From positions 51,393 through 115,392 of the forward strand of contig WGNG01000006.1 of NCBI GenBank assembly GCA_016124675.1: 64,000 bases of DNA, in the 5' to 3' direction. Source of the stretch: Alphaproteobacteria bacterium (lineage in GTDB: Bacteria; Pseudomonadota; Alphaproteobacteria; Caulobacterales; Maricaulaceae). This document shows, in pieces, positions 44,201 through 51,203 of this stretch (the stretch's first letter is position 1; every line of letters starts with the position of its first letter). Under the pieces are notes generated by a model that worked only from the letters and a program-made list of their open reading frames with translations, searched no databases and was not told where the DNA came from. Made by a program: the position numbers and the translations under genes.

Positions 44201-46733
44201 TGGCGCGCACCATGCGGCGCATGTATTTGCCGCTGCGGGTTTCGGGAAATTCGGGCACTTCAAGAAAATCAGACGGCACGGCGACCGCGCCCTTTTCGGT
44301 GCGAACGAGGTCGGTGAGCCGCCGCTTGTCGTCCAGGGTCAGCCTGGCGCCCGCCGCTGGCGTGATGAAGGCGACCGGGGTCACGCCCTTCTCGCGGTGC
44401 GGCGCGCCGATCACCAGCACATTGCCGACGGGCGAGTTGGGATCGAGCGCCTTGTCACGCAGGATCGCGCCTTCGATCTCCTCGGTGCCGATGCGGTGCC
44501 CAGAGACGTTGATCACGTCATCCGAGCGGCCATGCAGTGAGAACGATCCGTCATCGTGGGCGATGGCGAAATCGCCCTGGGTGTAGGCCCACGCCCCGCG
44601 CCAGCGCCGCCAGTAGGTGTCACCATAACGCTGCGCATCGCCGCTCCAGCCCGCTCGCACGCGCGCGCCGGGGCCATCGGCTTCCACAACGAAATTCTGC
44701 GTATCGCCCCAGATCGTGCGGGCGAGATAGGGATAGGGCAGCGCGATGACGATCTCGCCCTTTTCGCCCGTCTCCGCCCGGCGCCAGGGTGCGCCCTGCG
44801 CCTCGGTGCGCGTCAGGACAGCGGCGTCAGCGCGGGCGCTCCCGGCGTCCTCGACCCAGACATCCCCGACGATCCACGGCAGCGGATAGGTATGGGCGTC
44901 GGGCCTCAGCGCGAAGTCCTTCGCGCCGTAGAAATGCGTCCAGACGATCCCGCCATGCTCAGTCGCCCAGTAGGAATTGATGTACCAGGGCGCCACATGC
45001 TCCATGGCGAAAGCCTGCACGGCGGGCGAGACCGGCTCGGCGCAGAATGTCGCCACCTTCAGCCCCGACAGATCATAGGTCTTGATATCATTCAGGTTTT
45101 CCGGGTCCTGCATGACCGATTTGAGGAAGGTCACCCCGGCCTTGAAGATATTGACCTTGTGGCGCTCGATGATCGAGGCGAAGCGCCCGGCATGGGGAAA
45201 CACCGGCGAGCCTTCGGCGATGATCGAGGTGACGCGCGTCAGGAGCGCACCGGCGATCAGATAGGACTGGCCGGTGATCCAGCCCGGATCGGCCACCACG
45301 AAAATGACATCGCCCGGCGCCGCGTCGAACGCGACCTCCATGGTCGCCGCGATCCCGGCGCAATAGCCGCCATGGACATGCACCACGCCCTTGGGCTTAC
45401 CCGTGGAACCCGAGGTATAGATGATGAAATTGGGAAACTCCGCGTCCACCGGGAGCGGCTTTGATGCGGCCCAGACCGCCCGCACGAACTCACGGTCAGG
45501 CAGCGCCAGAAGGGCCGCTTCATCGGCCACATCAAACCCGGCGGCGCGCGCGGCCTTGAGCAGGGTCTCGCCGGCGGCATCGGTCAGCTCATGGCTCCAG
45601 CGGTCGCGCGACGGCGTCCAGTTGAGCTCGGCCTGGCCGGTATGGCGCACCACGATGACAGTGTCGGCGCGCGCCGGCGAATCCACCAGCGCGGCCGCCG
45701 CTGCGATACGCAGATCAGCCGCCTGCCGGGCGCTGATCGACCCAGTCTGGCCCATCTCCGACAGGGCGCGGCCGACGCCGCGCATCACATCTGAGCGCTC
45801 CACCGTCACTTCGCCCGCCAGCGTCTCGTCCACGGCGGCAGTGATGCGCGCAGCGTCGCCCGCACTGATCTCCAGCGCGGGGTTCGCCAGCGTGCCGGCC
45901 AGGATCGACTTGGCGACACTGACCGCGATGAAATTGTCCAGCGCCGGGTCGGTATAGCTGGGCTTGAACGGCACCAGCTGGGCGTTGCGATAGGTGCCGT
46001 CCGCCGTGACGATCACCCGCGCACCGGCGTCCGCGATACGGTCGGACAGCGTCTTGTCGCTGAAACCGCCAAACACCGGCGTGTAGATCACGCCCAGGCG
46101 CTTGGCGCCCTCGGTCCAGAAAATCTGTTGCGGGATGTTGGGCATGTTCAGCGCGATGCGGTCGCCGGGCTTCAGGCCCAGCGCCTTGAGCGCCAGCGCG
46201 CACTTGGCGCTCTCCAGCATCAGCACCTTGCGCGACACCGGATAGCTGTCCACCGGACCGCCGCGCCCGCCATCGCTGGACATGTTCCAGCGGTCGCCTT
46301 CGAAGATCAGCGCGGCTTCATCACCATGACCGGCCAGCACATGGCGGTCCACCTCGTTGAAGGCGGCATTGGTCAGCCCGCCCTCAAACCAGCGCCAGCT
46401 CGGCGCGTCCGAGGCGTTGAACGCCTGATCCCAGGGCTCAAACGAGGCAGGCAGGTCCAGCACCACCGGCGCGGCGGTCGCCGCATCCCATCCCCGCCAG
46501 GTCCCGCTGTCGCGGTCGAGCTGGGCCCACACGCCCTGTTCGCCCTGATCGGGGATCAGCCAGGCCAGGTGCCGTTTGGCCAGCGCGCCGTGAAATGCGC
46601 CCGGGTCCGCAAGGCAGGCCTCGCGCATGGAACGCCAGGCGTCCGCATCCGTGATCTCATTGCGTGACGGCACAGGCGGCGTGGTCACATGAATCGTCAA
46701 AGCTCGTCCCCCGATCGCGCCCCTGCCAGACAA
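41202..46733 (-). CDS. pcs: propionyl-CoA synthase (trifunctional, Pcs)
   Basis: 1843 residues in this frame. There is no ATG near the N-terminus: TTG at 46733 or 46700, or GTG at 46688, must start it, and the conserved region begins near NEITDADAWRSM. Domains: acyl-CoA ligase (about 60-880; FNEVDRHVLAGHGDE, YTSGSTGKPKGVVHVHGGY, SGHRIGTEEIEGAILRD), enoyl-CoA hydratase (about 890-1250; IAAIQGLALGGGMEFALAC, GQPEINLRLLPGYGG), and an MDR enoyl-CoA reductase (about 1300-1843; FVEGAATGTGLDAL, VVSHAGERAFPRSF). In Chloroflexus and Erythrobacter NAP1 this single protein turns 3-hydroxypropionate into propionyl-CoA using ATP, CoA and NADPH, channelling acrylyl-CoA. All three parts look intact. Confidence 0.95.
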   Translation of the reverse strand: MSGRGAIGGRALTIHVTTPPVPSRNEITDADAWRSMREACLADPGAFHGALAKRHLAWLIPDQGEQGVWAQLDRDSGTWRGWDAATAAPVVLDLPASFEPWDQAFNASDAPSWRWFEGGLTNAAFNEVDRHVLAGHGDEAALIFEGDRWNMSSDGGRGGPVDSYPVSRKVLMLESAKCALALKALGLKPGDRIALNMPNIPQQIFWTEGAKRLGVIYTPVFGGFSDKTLSDRIADAGARVIVTADGTYRNAQLVPFKPSYTDPALDNFIAVSVAKSILAGTLANPALEISAGDAARITAAVDETLAGEVTVERSDVMRGVGRALSEMGQTGSISARQAADLRIAAAAALVDSPARADTVIVVRHTGQAELNWTPSRDRWSHELTDAAGETLLKAARAAGFDVADEAALLALPDREFVRAVWAASKPLPVDAEFPNFIIYTSGSTGKPKGVVHVHGGYCAGIAATMEVAFDAAPGDVIFVVADPGWITGQSYLIAGALLTRVTSIIAEGSPVFPHAGRFASIIERHKVNIFKAGVTFLKSVMQDPENLNDIKTYDLSGLKVATFCAEPVSPAVQAFAMEHVAPWYINSYWATEHGGIVWTHFYGAKDFALRPDAHTYPLPWIVGDVWVEDAGSARADAAVLTRTEAQGAPWRRAETGEKGEIVIALPYPYLARTIWGDTQNFVVEADGPGARVRAGWSGDAQRYGDTYWRRWRGAWAYTQGDFAIAHDDGSFSLHGRSDDVINVSGHRIGTEEIEGAILRDKALDPNSPVGNVLVIGAPHREKGVTPVAFITPAAGARLTLDDKRRLTDLVRTEKGAVAVPSDFLEVPEFPETRSGKYMRRMVRAIVEGGEVGDTSTLRNPGSLDALRRVVEDWNARQKRSEEQSLFERYRYFLVQYNAAGGGRRVATVTVNNPPVNALNERAIDELATIVEHLSRKDDVAAVVFTGSGSSSFVAGADIRQMLEEVNTLSEAMALPANAQLAFRRIEMMNKPCIAAIQGLALGGGMEFALACHYRIAEPTARFGQPEINLRLLPGYGGTQRLPRLLADRKPETGLRDALDLILGGRAIDAGAALSLGAIDAVADGPTDVLSLAHAAVRAFVRDPDGSTLGRAFKERRAATQRWEEPGEADLDAALADDFVQRILRQLDWAGRGKAGERALDAIAAGWRAGMAAGLKREAEAFAEAIMDPEGGKTGIRLFMDKQAPALPVRRDGVWIDEEHEPRKAALIEDGQMLAVGAPFYPGITPIPPYQLAFGIARDPDTGAPRFGPPATHEKELIVPVRLPEPNEALVYMLTSEVNFNDNWALTGIPVSPFDGHDEDVQITGSGGLALIAALGSEAKAEGRLKVGDLVNVYSGTSELLSPAAGEDPMYAGFAIQGYETRTGSHAQFLNVQAPQLHVPPADLTLEQAGAYTLNLGTITRCLFTTLQITPGKTIFVEGAATGTGLDALKSSVRTGLAATGLVSSEDRAEFIKTQGAVGAINRKDPQIADAFTPVPDDAEEAKAWEAAGQPILERYKAMNDGKLADYVVSHAGERAFPRSFQLLAEGGALAFYGASSGYHFSYMGKPGEASPADMLARAGLRGGESVLLYYGAGSSELADPKGLEMIEAARLFKARIAVVAYSDAQREFLQSLGLEDAVEGVISIEGLKRRDGDFHWPLTLPRLPDAKTETEAFKRGVRDYQQNTLKPFGTAVGKLLRSPGNPRGAPDLVIERAAVDTLGVSSSLVRPFGGRVVYAEDMSGQRFTFYAPQVWTRQRRILMPTASILGTHLCNAYEVTVMNSMIAAGLLDVTEPTVTPWEDLPKAHQAMWDNVHSGATYVVNHALPAAGLRSRDELLEHWAAAGD

Positions 46734-46813
46734 TCTGTTCCGGCGTGGCTTCGTTTCCCGCCCGTCGCATCCGGATGGCTCCGCCGCTTCAGGTCAAATT
46801 ATGGATAAACGCT

Positions 46814-46855
46814 AGCCTAGGCTCGCTGCGCCGTCCACTTGTTGCTTTGCAACAA
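46814..46855. promoter_or_regulatory. two palindromes upstream of pcs
   Basis: AGCCTAGGCT (46814-46823) and TTGTTGC-TTT-GCAACAA (46839-46855) lie in the 133-base gap between the BLUF gene and pcs, about 80-120 bases upstream of pcs. Neither has a T tract on the minus strand, so operators are more likely than a terminator. Candidate binding sites for regulation of the pcs-mcr operon. Confidence 0.5.
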
Positions 46856-46866
46856 AACGTCCCGCC

Positions 46867-47280
46867 TCAACCCGCATCCGGTGACAGCGCATCTTCGCGC
46901 AGTTTCAAAAAGAACCCTGTCACCTCCTCCGGCGTGGCGCGCTCGGCGGCGCCCGCCGTCACCTCCTCGGGGGTCCAGACCCAGGACGCCGCAGGATCGT
47001 GGAGCATGGCCCAGTCGCCGAACATCCGCTCGGGCGCCGGTTCGGCCACGTGAAGCTTCACCTCAAGATGACGGTCGTCGCGGCCGATGCGCTCCAGCGT
47101 GCGCCGCACGGCGTCTTCAGGCCCTTCGAGCCATTGCAGATAGATATCCGCCCGGCATATCAGGGCGCCGGTGACGCCGTCACGCTCATTGCACCGGCGC
47201 GCATCCCTCAGGACGCCGCGCAAAATGGCTGTGTCGAAGCCAAATGGCCTTGACGTGTAGATGGCCCGAAAAACACTCAT
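46867..47280 (-). CDS. BLUF-domain blue-light sensor protein
   Basis: 137 residues, almost entirely one BLUF domain. FAD-binding and photocycle residues are present: Tyr8 (AIYTSRP), Asn31 (RRCNERDGVTGALI) and Gln49 in IYLQWLEGPEDAV; the C-terminal part has DDRHLEVKLHVAEPAPERMFGDWAM. Short BLUF proteins signal blue light by changing contacts with partner proteins and have no output domain of their own. It precedes pcs by 133 bases on the same strand and follows the BciB-like gene. This suggests light input to this region, but a direct link is inference. Confidence 0.92.
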   Translation of the reverse strand: MSVFRAIYTSRPFGFDTAILRGVLRDARRCNERDGVTGALICRADIYLQWLEGPEDAVRRTLERIGRDDRHLEVKLHVAEPAPERMFGDWAMLHDPAASWVWTPEEVTAGAAERATPEEVTGFFLKLREDALSPDAG

Positions 47281-47424
47281 CGCTCATCTGCCCCCTTGTC
47301 AGCGGCGGTTGCGTCCAACCCGTGCGCGCCGGAATGGCAGGCGCCTTTGAAAGCAAGCGCGGCTGATCGTCTCACAATGGACCTAGATCGCCGCGGCGTC
47401 ACGGCCAGTGTGCGCGGCGAGCCG

Positions 47425-48717
47425 CTAATTGCGGGTCTGCGCCGACGCATCGGCGCCCGCTTGCGCCTTGCCGCCGGCCTGCTCGCCGTCTGCCTGTTCG
47501 CCCTCCAGCGGCATCAGCCCGTAGGGCGCCACCAGCTTCCAGACATGCTCCGGGATCATGGACTTCATGCGCCGCGGCTCCTGCCGGCGCAGGTGCAGCA
47601 CGGTCTCGGACGCCTTCATCTCGACGCGCGCGCGGGCGAACTCCAGGCCGCGCGGTCCGATCTTCGGCATCAGCCAGGCCACCAGCGGGCGCACCCAGTC
47701 GGGCATGCCACGCAGAGGCAGCCCCCCGGCCGCGCGTTCTGTATTGGCGATGAAGCCGGTCACCGCGGCCCGGCGCTTGCCCGCCGAGCCGGGCTCGGCC
47801 AGACGCACCTCGCCTTCAATCAGCGCGAGGAGTTCTTCGCCGGTTTCATTGCGCACCAGGAGCCATTGCTCGCCCTGCCCGCCCATATAGCCGACCGTGA
47901 TGTCGGCCAGCACATTGGTGTAGTCCACGCAGGTGCGGCAGGTGAGCGGGAAGAAATCAGGCGGGAGCTTGGAGATCGGCAGCTTCAGGAAGGGAATGGT
48001 CTTGACCCGTCCGTCCACGAAACGCAGTTCGACCTGATAGTCCGCCCTGAACTCCAGATAGGTAATCGTTTCGGGCTGATCTGACAGAAGCGCCAGAAAC
48101 GCGTGGAAACGCTCCGTGGTCGTATTGTCAGAGCACGGCGTGCCGATGACGTAGAGCTTGTCGAGGCCCAGCTCGTCCTGCAGCGCCCGTAATGCATAGA
48201 CCTGGCAGGGAATGCCGATCACGGCGACCCGCTTGTATCCGCGCTCGCGCACCGGCTCCAGCAGCGCCAGAAGCGGCGCATAGCCCATGCGCATGCCGCG
48301 CACATGGGCCATGCCCTCCGCGCGCGTCACCAGAACCGGCACGGGCTTCCAGCGATCCTCCGGGTCCGGCGCCATCGTCAGCACGACGTCCACGGCGTCG
48401 CGCTCCAGCAGGCGTTCGGCCAGGCGCGTCGTGATGCCGGTCCATTGCGCGCCGGGACGCGGTGCGTTGAGCGAGGCGCGCACCATGCGCCGGAACGGAC
48501 CGAAATGCAGCTCGTCGGGGCGCGCCGGATCGCGCGTGCGGCCATGCACTTTGGCTTCCAGCCGGTCATAGTCCGGCTTAATGAACTGGCAGGCCCGGCC
48601 GCAGGCCTTGGGGTCCTCCAGGCGCGACACGCCGCAATCAGTGCACAGATGACGCGCCACCGGCTCGCGTACCGGCGGTGCGGTGACGCCGTCCGCGTCG
48701 GGCAGAATCCCGGTCAT
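47425..48717 (-). CDS. bciB: BciB-like 3,8-divinyl (proto)chlorophyllide 8-vinyl reductase / FrhB-type flavo-iron-sulfur protein
   Basis: 430 residues. The N-terminal cysteine cluster CTDCGVSRLEDPKACGRACQF is followed by VHGRTRDPARPDELHFGPF and PGAQWTGITTRLAERLLE, then VIGIPCQVYALRALQDELG, IGTPCSDNTTTERFHAF and TCRTCVDYTNVLADITVGYMGG. These match the BciB branch of the FrhB family along its length as I recall it. BciB reduces the C8-vinyl group of divinyl chlorophyllide in bacteriochlorophyll synthesis, using FAD and Fe-S clusters. The family also contains F420- or other-substrate relatives, so the exact reaction is not certain. It overlaps the downstream-oriented hydrolase gene by four bases (ATGA), so both are in one operon. 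Confidence 0.75.
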   Translation of the reverse strand: MTGILPDADGVTAPPVREPVARHLCTDCGVSRLEDPKACGRACQFIKPDYDRLEAKVHGRTRDPARPDELHFGPFRRMVRASLNAPRPGAQWTGITTRLAERLLERDAVDVVLTMAPDPEDRWKPVPVLVTRAEGMAHVRGMRMGYAPLLALLEPVRERGYKRVAVIGIPCQVYALRALQDELGLDKLYVIGTPCSDNTTTERFHAFLALLSDQPETITYLEFRADYQVELRFVDGRVKTIPFLKLPISKLPPDFFPLTCRTCVDYTNVLADITVGYMGGQGEQWLLVRNETGEELLALIEGEVRLAEPGSAGKRRAAVTGFIANTERAAGGLPLRGMPDWVRPLVAWLMPKIGPRGLEFARARVEMKASETVLHLRRQEPRRMKSMIPEHVWKLVAPYGLMPLEGEQADGEQAGGKAQAGADASAQTRN

Positions 48718-49652
48718 GCGCCCTCTCCCGCTGCACGCAGGAAAGCCTCGACCGGGGCGAGGCTCGCCTGCGGCGCTTCTTCCTGGGGCAGATGCCCGAC
48801 GCCCGGCATCGCGGCAAGCGCCGCATCCGGAAGGGCCTCCAGATAATCCTGCGCGTTCGCTACCGGGATCAGCCGGTCATCCTCGCCCCACAGGAGCAGA
48901 ACCGGCGTTTGCAGGGCCGCGAGGCGCGCCCGCGGGTCGGTGAGAAGGGTCTGCTCCATGCGGTGAATGAGGGCAAGGCGCGCGCCCGGCGCCCGCAAAA
49001 GTTCGAAATAGCGCGTGACGACGCCGGGCTGGAGGCGCGCGGGATCGCTGAAGCTCTGGGCCAGATTCATCTGCACCAGAAAGCGCGGCAGCACGGCGCG
49101 CATGGCGTGGGTGACCGGACCGACCTTGGGCGCGACGCCATATTCAAAGCCCGCGCTGGCGAACCCGTCCGGCGCGACCAGAACCAGGCGCAACACCCGA
49201 TCCGGGTGCTCGCTGGCGAAGGCCCAGGCAATCCGTCCGCCCACGGAATTGCCGATGATCGTCGCCCGGTCAATATCCAGATGCGCCATCAGCGCCAGCA
49301 GGAGCTCAAACGCGCGCGCATCATCATACCGCCCGGTCGGATCGGGCGGCGACAGGCCCGAGCCGGGTAGGTCATACCGCACCACCCGGTAGCGCTGCGA
49401 CAGCACGGACGCCCAGTCCTCCCAGGTATGCAGGCTCGATCCGAAGCCATGGATCATGATCACCGCCGGCGCGTCCTGCAGCCCGTCGACCCGCACATGC
49501 AGGCGCGCGCCGCCGGCCTCGATCATGTCGGACGGCGCGCGCAGATAAGCCGCCTCCAGCCGCGCGCGCGGCAGATCCGGCGTCCACAGCCAGACCCCCG
49601 CCGCCACCAGCAGGCCAATGACAACAGCGGCCAGGAGAAGCGTCTTGTCCAT
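48714..49652 (-). CDS. membrane-anchored alpha/beta-hydrolase
   Basis: 312 residues. An N-terminal anchor (LLLAAVVIGLLVAAGVWLW) precedes a hydrolase fold with HGFGSSLHTWEDW, nucleophile elbow IGNSVGGRIAW (Ser), acid WGEDDRLIPVANA (Asp) and GVGHLPQEEAP (His). Start codon overlaps nothing upstream; its stop overlaps the BciB-like start, so it is the first gene of that two-gene unit. Substrate unknown. Membrane-attached hydrolases of this type are common in chlorophyll-pathway neighbourhoods (for example BchO), but the sequence does not prove such a role. Confidence 0.82.
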   Translation of the reverse strand: MDKTLLLAAVVIGLLVAAGVWLWTPDLPRARLEAAYLRAPSDMIEAGGARLHVRVDGLQDAPAVIMIHGFGSSLHTWEDWASVLSQRYRVVRYDLPGSGLSPPDPTGRYDDARAFELLLALMAHLDIDRATIIGNSVGGRIAWAFASEHPDRVLRLVLVAPDGFASAGFEYGVAPKVGPVTHAMRAVLPRFLVQMNLAQSFSDPARLQPGVVTRYFELLRAPGARLALIHRMEQTLLTDPRARLAALQTPVLLLWGEDDRLIPVANAQDYLEALPDAALAAMPGVGHLPQEEAPQASLAPVEAFLRAAGEGA

Positions 49653-49670
49653 ACGTGTTCAGGGCCCTTT

Positions 49671-49711
49671 GCGAGTCGAGGCGTCCAGTCTGGTTGACAC
49701 CTCAAACTCGC
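49671..49711. promoter_or_regulatory. imperfect inverted repeat upstream of the hydrolase-bciB unit
   Basis: GCGAGTCGAGG and CCTCAAACTCGC form an imperfect inverted repeat 18-59 bases upstream of the hydrolase start. It could be an operator or the 3' end hairpin of the preceding kinase-like gene's neighbour. On the minus strand TGTCA-N9-GACG resembles, but does not match, a PpsR/CrtJ site. Confidence 0.35.
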
Positions 49712-49748
49712 GTATGGATGCGGCCGCGTCCAGTACCCGCCGCTCAGG

Positions 49749-51059
49749 TCATAGCCACGGTGATATGAGCGGCCTCAGCGCCACGCGCGCCCTGAGCCGC
49801 GCTGCGATCAGATACACGCCCGCCACCTTGCGCTGGATATAGGCGAGATCCACTGGCGGGGTGTGATTGAACCCGTCGCCCTGAAGCGCCGCAGCCTCAT
49901 CGCGCAGCCTGTCGACCAGCCCTGCGCCGGCGAAGTCGAACGGGGCCGCGCGGCCCAGCGGCGCCAGCGCCAGTCTTGCCGCCGCGATGGCGCGGGTGCG
50001 TACACCCGGCGCCAGCGCGCCACTCATCGCGCCCGCTTCGGTCAGCGCAGCAGCCAGTGCCGCGTCATCGCCGTCCACGCCGGCGCGCAACACGCTGCGC
50101 AGGCTCTCCGCCCGCGCCGGGCTCACCGTCTCCGCCGCGCCAAAATCAAGAAGCGCGATGCGGCCATCCGTGCCGAACCGGAAATTGGCCGGGTTCGGAT
50201 CGGACTGGATGAGGCCGAACTCAAACACCTCACGCAGGGTGAGGCGGATCAAAGACCGGGCGGCGCGGTCGCGGTCCGCCTGATGGGCGCTGTCGAGGAA
50301 TGAGAGCGGCGAACCATCCACCCAGTCCATCGCCAGCACCGTGTCGCCGCTCAATGCGTCGATCACTTGCGGCATGACAAAGTCCGGGTCGTCGCCCAGC
50401 GCGCTTGCATACGCGCTCAGGCTCGCCGCCTCGCTGGCATAGTCGGCCTCGCCGTGCAGACGCGCGCGCACGCCCTCAAGGAAGGGATCGATGTCGGCTC
50501 CCTTTGGCAGCATGCCTGAGCGCCGCACCACCCAGGCCAGGGTGTCGAGATCTGAATCAATGCTGTCGCGCACGCCGGGAAACTGCACCTTGACCGCCAG
50601 CTTGTGTCCGCCGCGTAGCCGCGCGCGATGTACCTGCCCGATCGAGGCGGACGCCGCCGGCCGGGTTTCGAACAACTCGAACCGGGTCATCCAGCCCGGG
50701 CCCCAGGCCCGGTCGAGCGCGCGGCGCAGCTGGCGCGGCGGCATGGGCGGGCCGCTCTCCTGGAGCCGCGCCAGCGGCGCGGCGACCTCCGGCGGCAGAA
50801 CCGCGCCATAATCCATGGACAAGAGCTGCCCCGCCTTCATCGCGGCGCCGCGCAGGCGCGCCAGCTCGTCAGCCAGACGATGGAGATTGCCGGGCGTCAG
50901 CACCAGGTCACGCGCCGCCAGCGGCTCGCCCCGCGCCAGCGCCCCGGCGCCGGTGATGAGAGCCCGGCCCGCCAGCTCGACGCCCAGGCCTGCCACACGC
51001 GCCGTGCGGCTGAACCGCCCTGATGGCGTGGCGGCGCTGCGTGGTGGCTCGTCAGTCAT
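49749..51059 (-). CDS. AarF/UbiB/ABC1-family atypical kinase-like protein
   Basis: 436 residues from ATG 51059 (AAGGAG upstream). Family hallmarks: the KxGQ motif in AAMKAGQLLSMD, nucleotide-binding LAVKVQFPGVRDSI, catalytic-loop-like GLIQSDPNPANFRFG and metal-binding LLDFGAAE. ADCK/UbiB proteins support ubiquinone biosynthesis or trafficking, while their exact biochemical activity is debated. No C-terminal membrane helix typical of UbiB is visible, so it may be a paralogue. It is divergent from the flavoprotein gene at 51204. Confidence 0.9.
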   Translation of the reverse strand: MTDEPPRSAATPSGRFSRTARVAGLGVELAGRALITGAGALARGEPLAARDLVLTPGNLHRLADELARLRGAAMKAGQLLSMDYGAVLPPEVAAPLARLQESGPPMPPRQLRRALDRAWGPGWMTRFELFETRPAASASIGQVHRARLRGGHKLAVKVQFPGVRDSIDSDLDTLAWVVRRSGMLPKGADIDPFLEGVRARLHGEADYASEAASLSAYASALGDDPDFVMPQVIDALSGDTVLAMDWVDGSPLSFLDSAHQADRDRAARSLIRLTLREVFEFGLIQSDPNPANFRFGTDGRIALLDFGAAETVSPARAESLRSVLRAGVDGDDAALAAALTEAGAMSGALAPGVRTRAIAAARLALAPLGRAAPFDFAGAGLVDRLRDEAAALQGDGFNHTPPVDLAYIQRKVAGVYLIAARLRARVALRPLISPWL

Positions 51060-51203
51060 GGCGTGCTCCTTGACACTGAATGCCTGCCAGCATGTTGTAG
51101 GTCGCGCTCGGCCAAAATCACCCTTGGCCATCCCTCCGCCCGGGCGGCGCACACCGGCGCAAGCCCCTTGACCGGCCGCACGTCACGCCCGACAGCGTTC
51201 GCC

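Noticed and set aside
42144..44540. Long plus-strand open frame opposite pcs (and similar ones opposite mcr, katG, ccoG and the histidine kinase)
   Set aside because: High GC gives long antisense frames; these lack family motifs and ribosome sites and lie over clearly real genes.
46540..46556. CCCTGATCGGGGATCAG inside pcs as a further palindrome copy
   Set aside because: It is coding sequence conserved at protein level and has a different centre and spacing.
49671..49711. PpsR/CrtJ site upstream of the hydrolase-bciB unit
   Set aside because: The best match (TGTCA with GACG at the expected distance) misses the second half of the TGT-N12-ACA palindrome and is not above chance.
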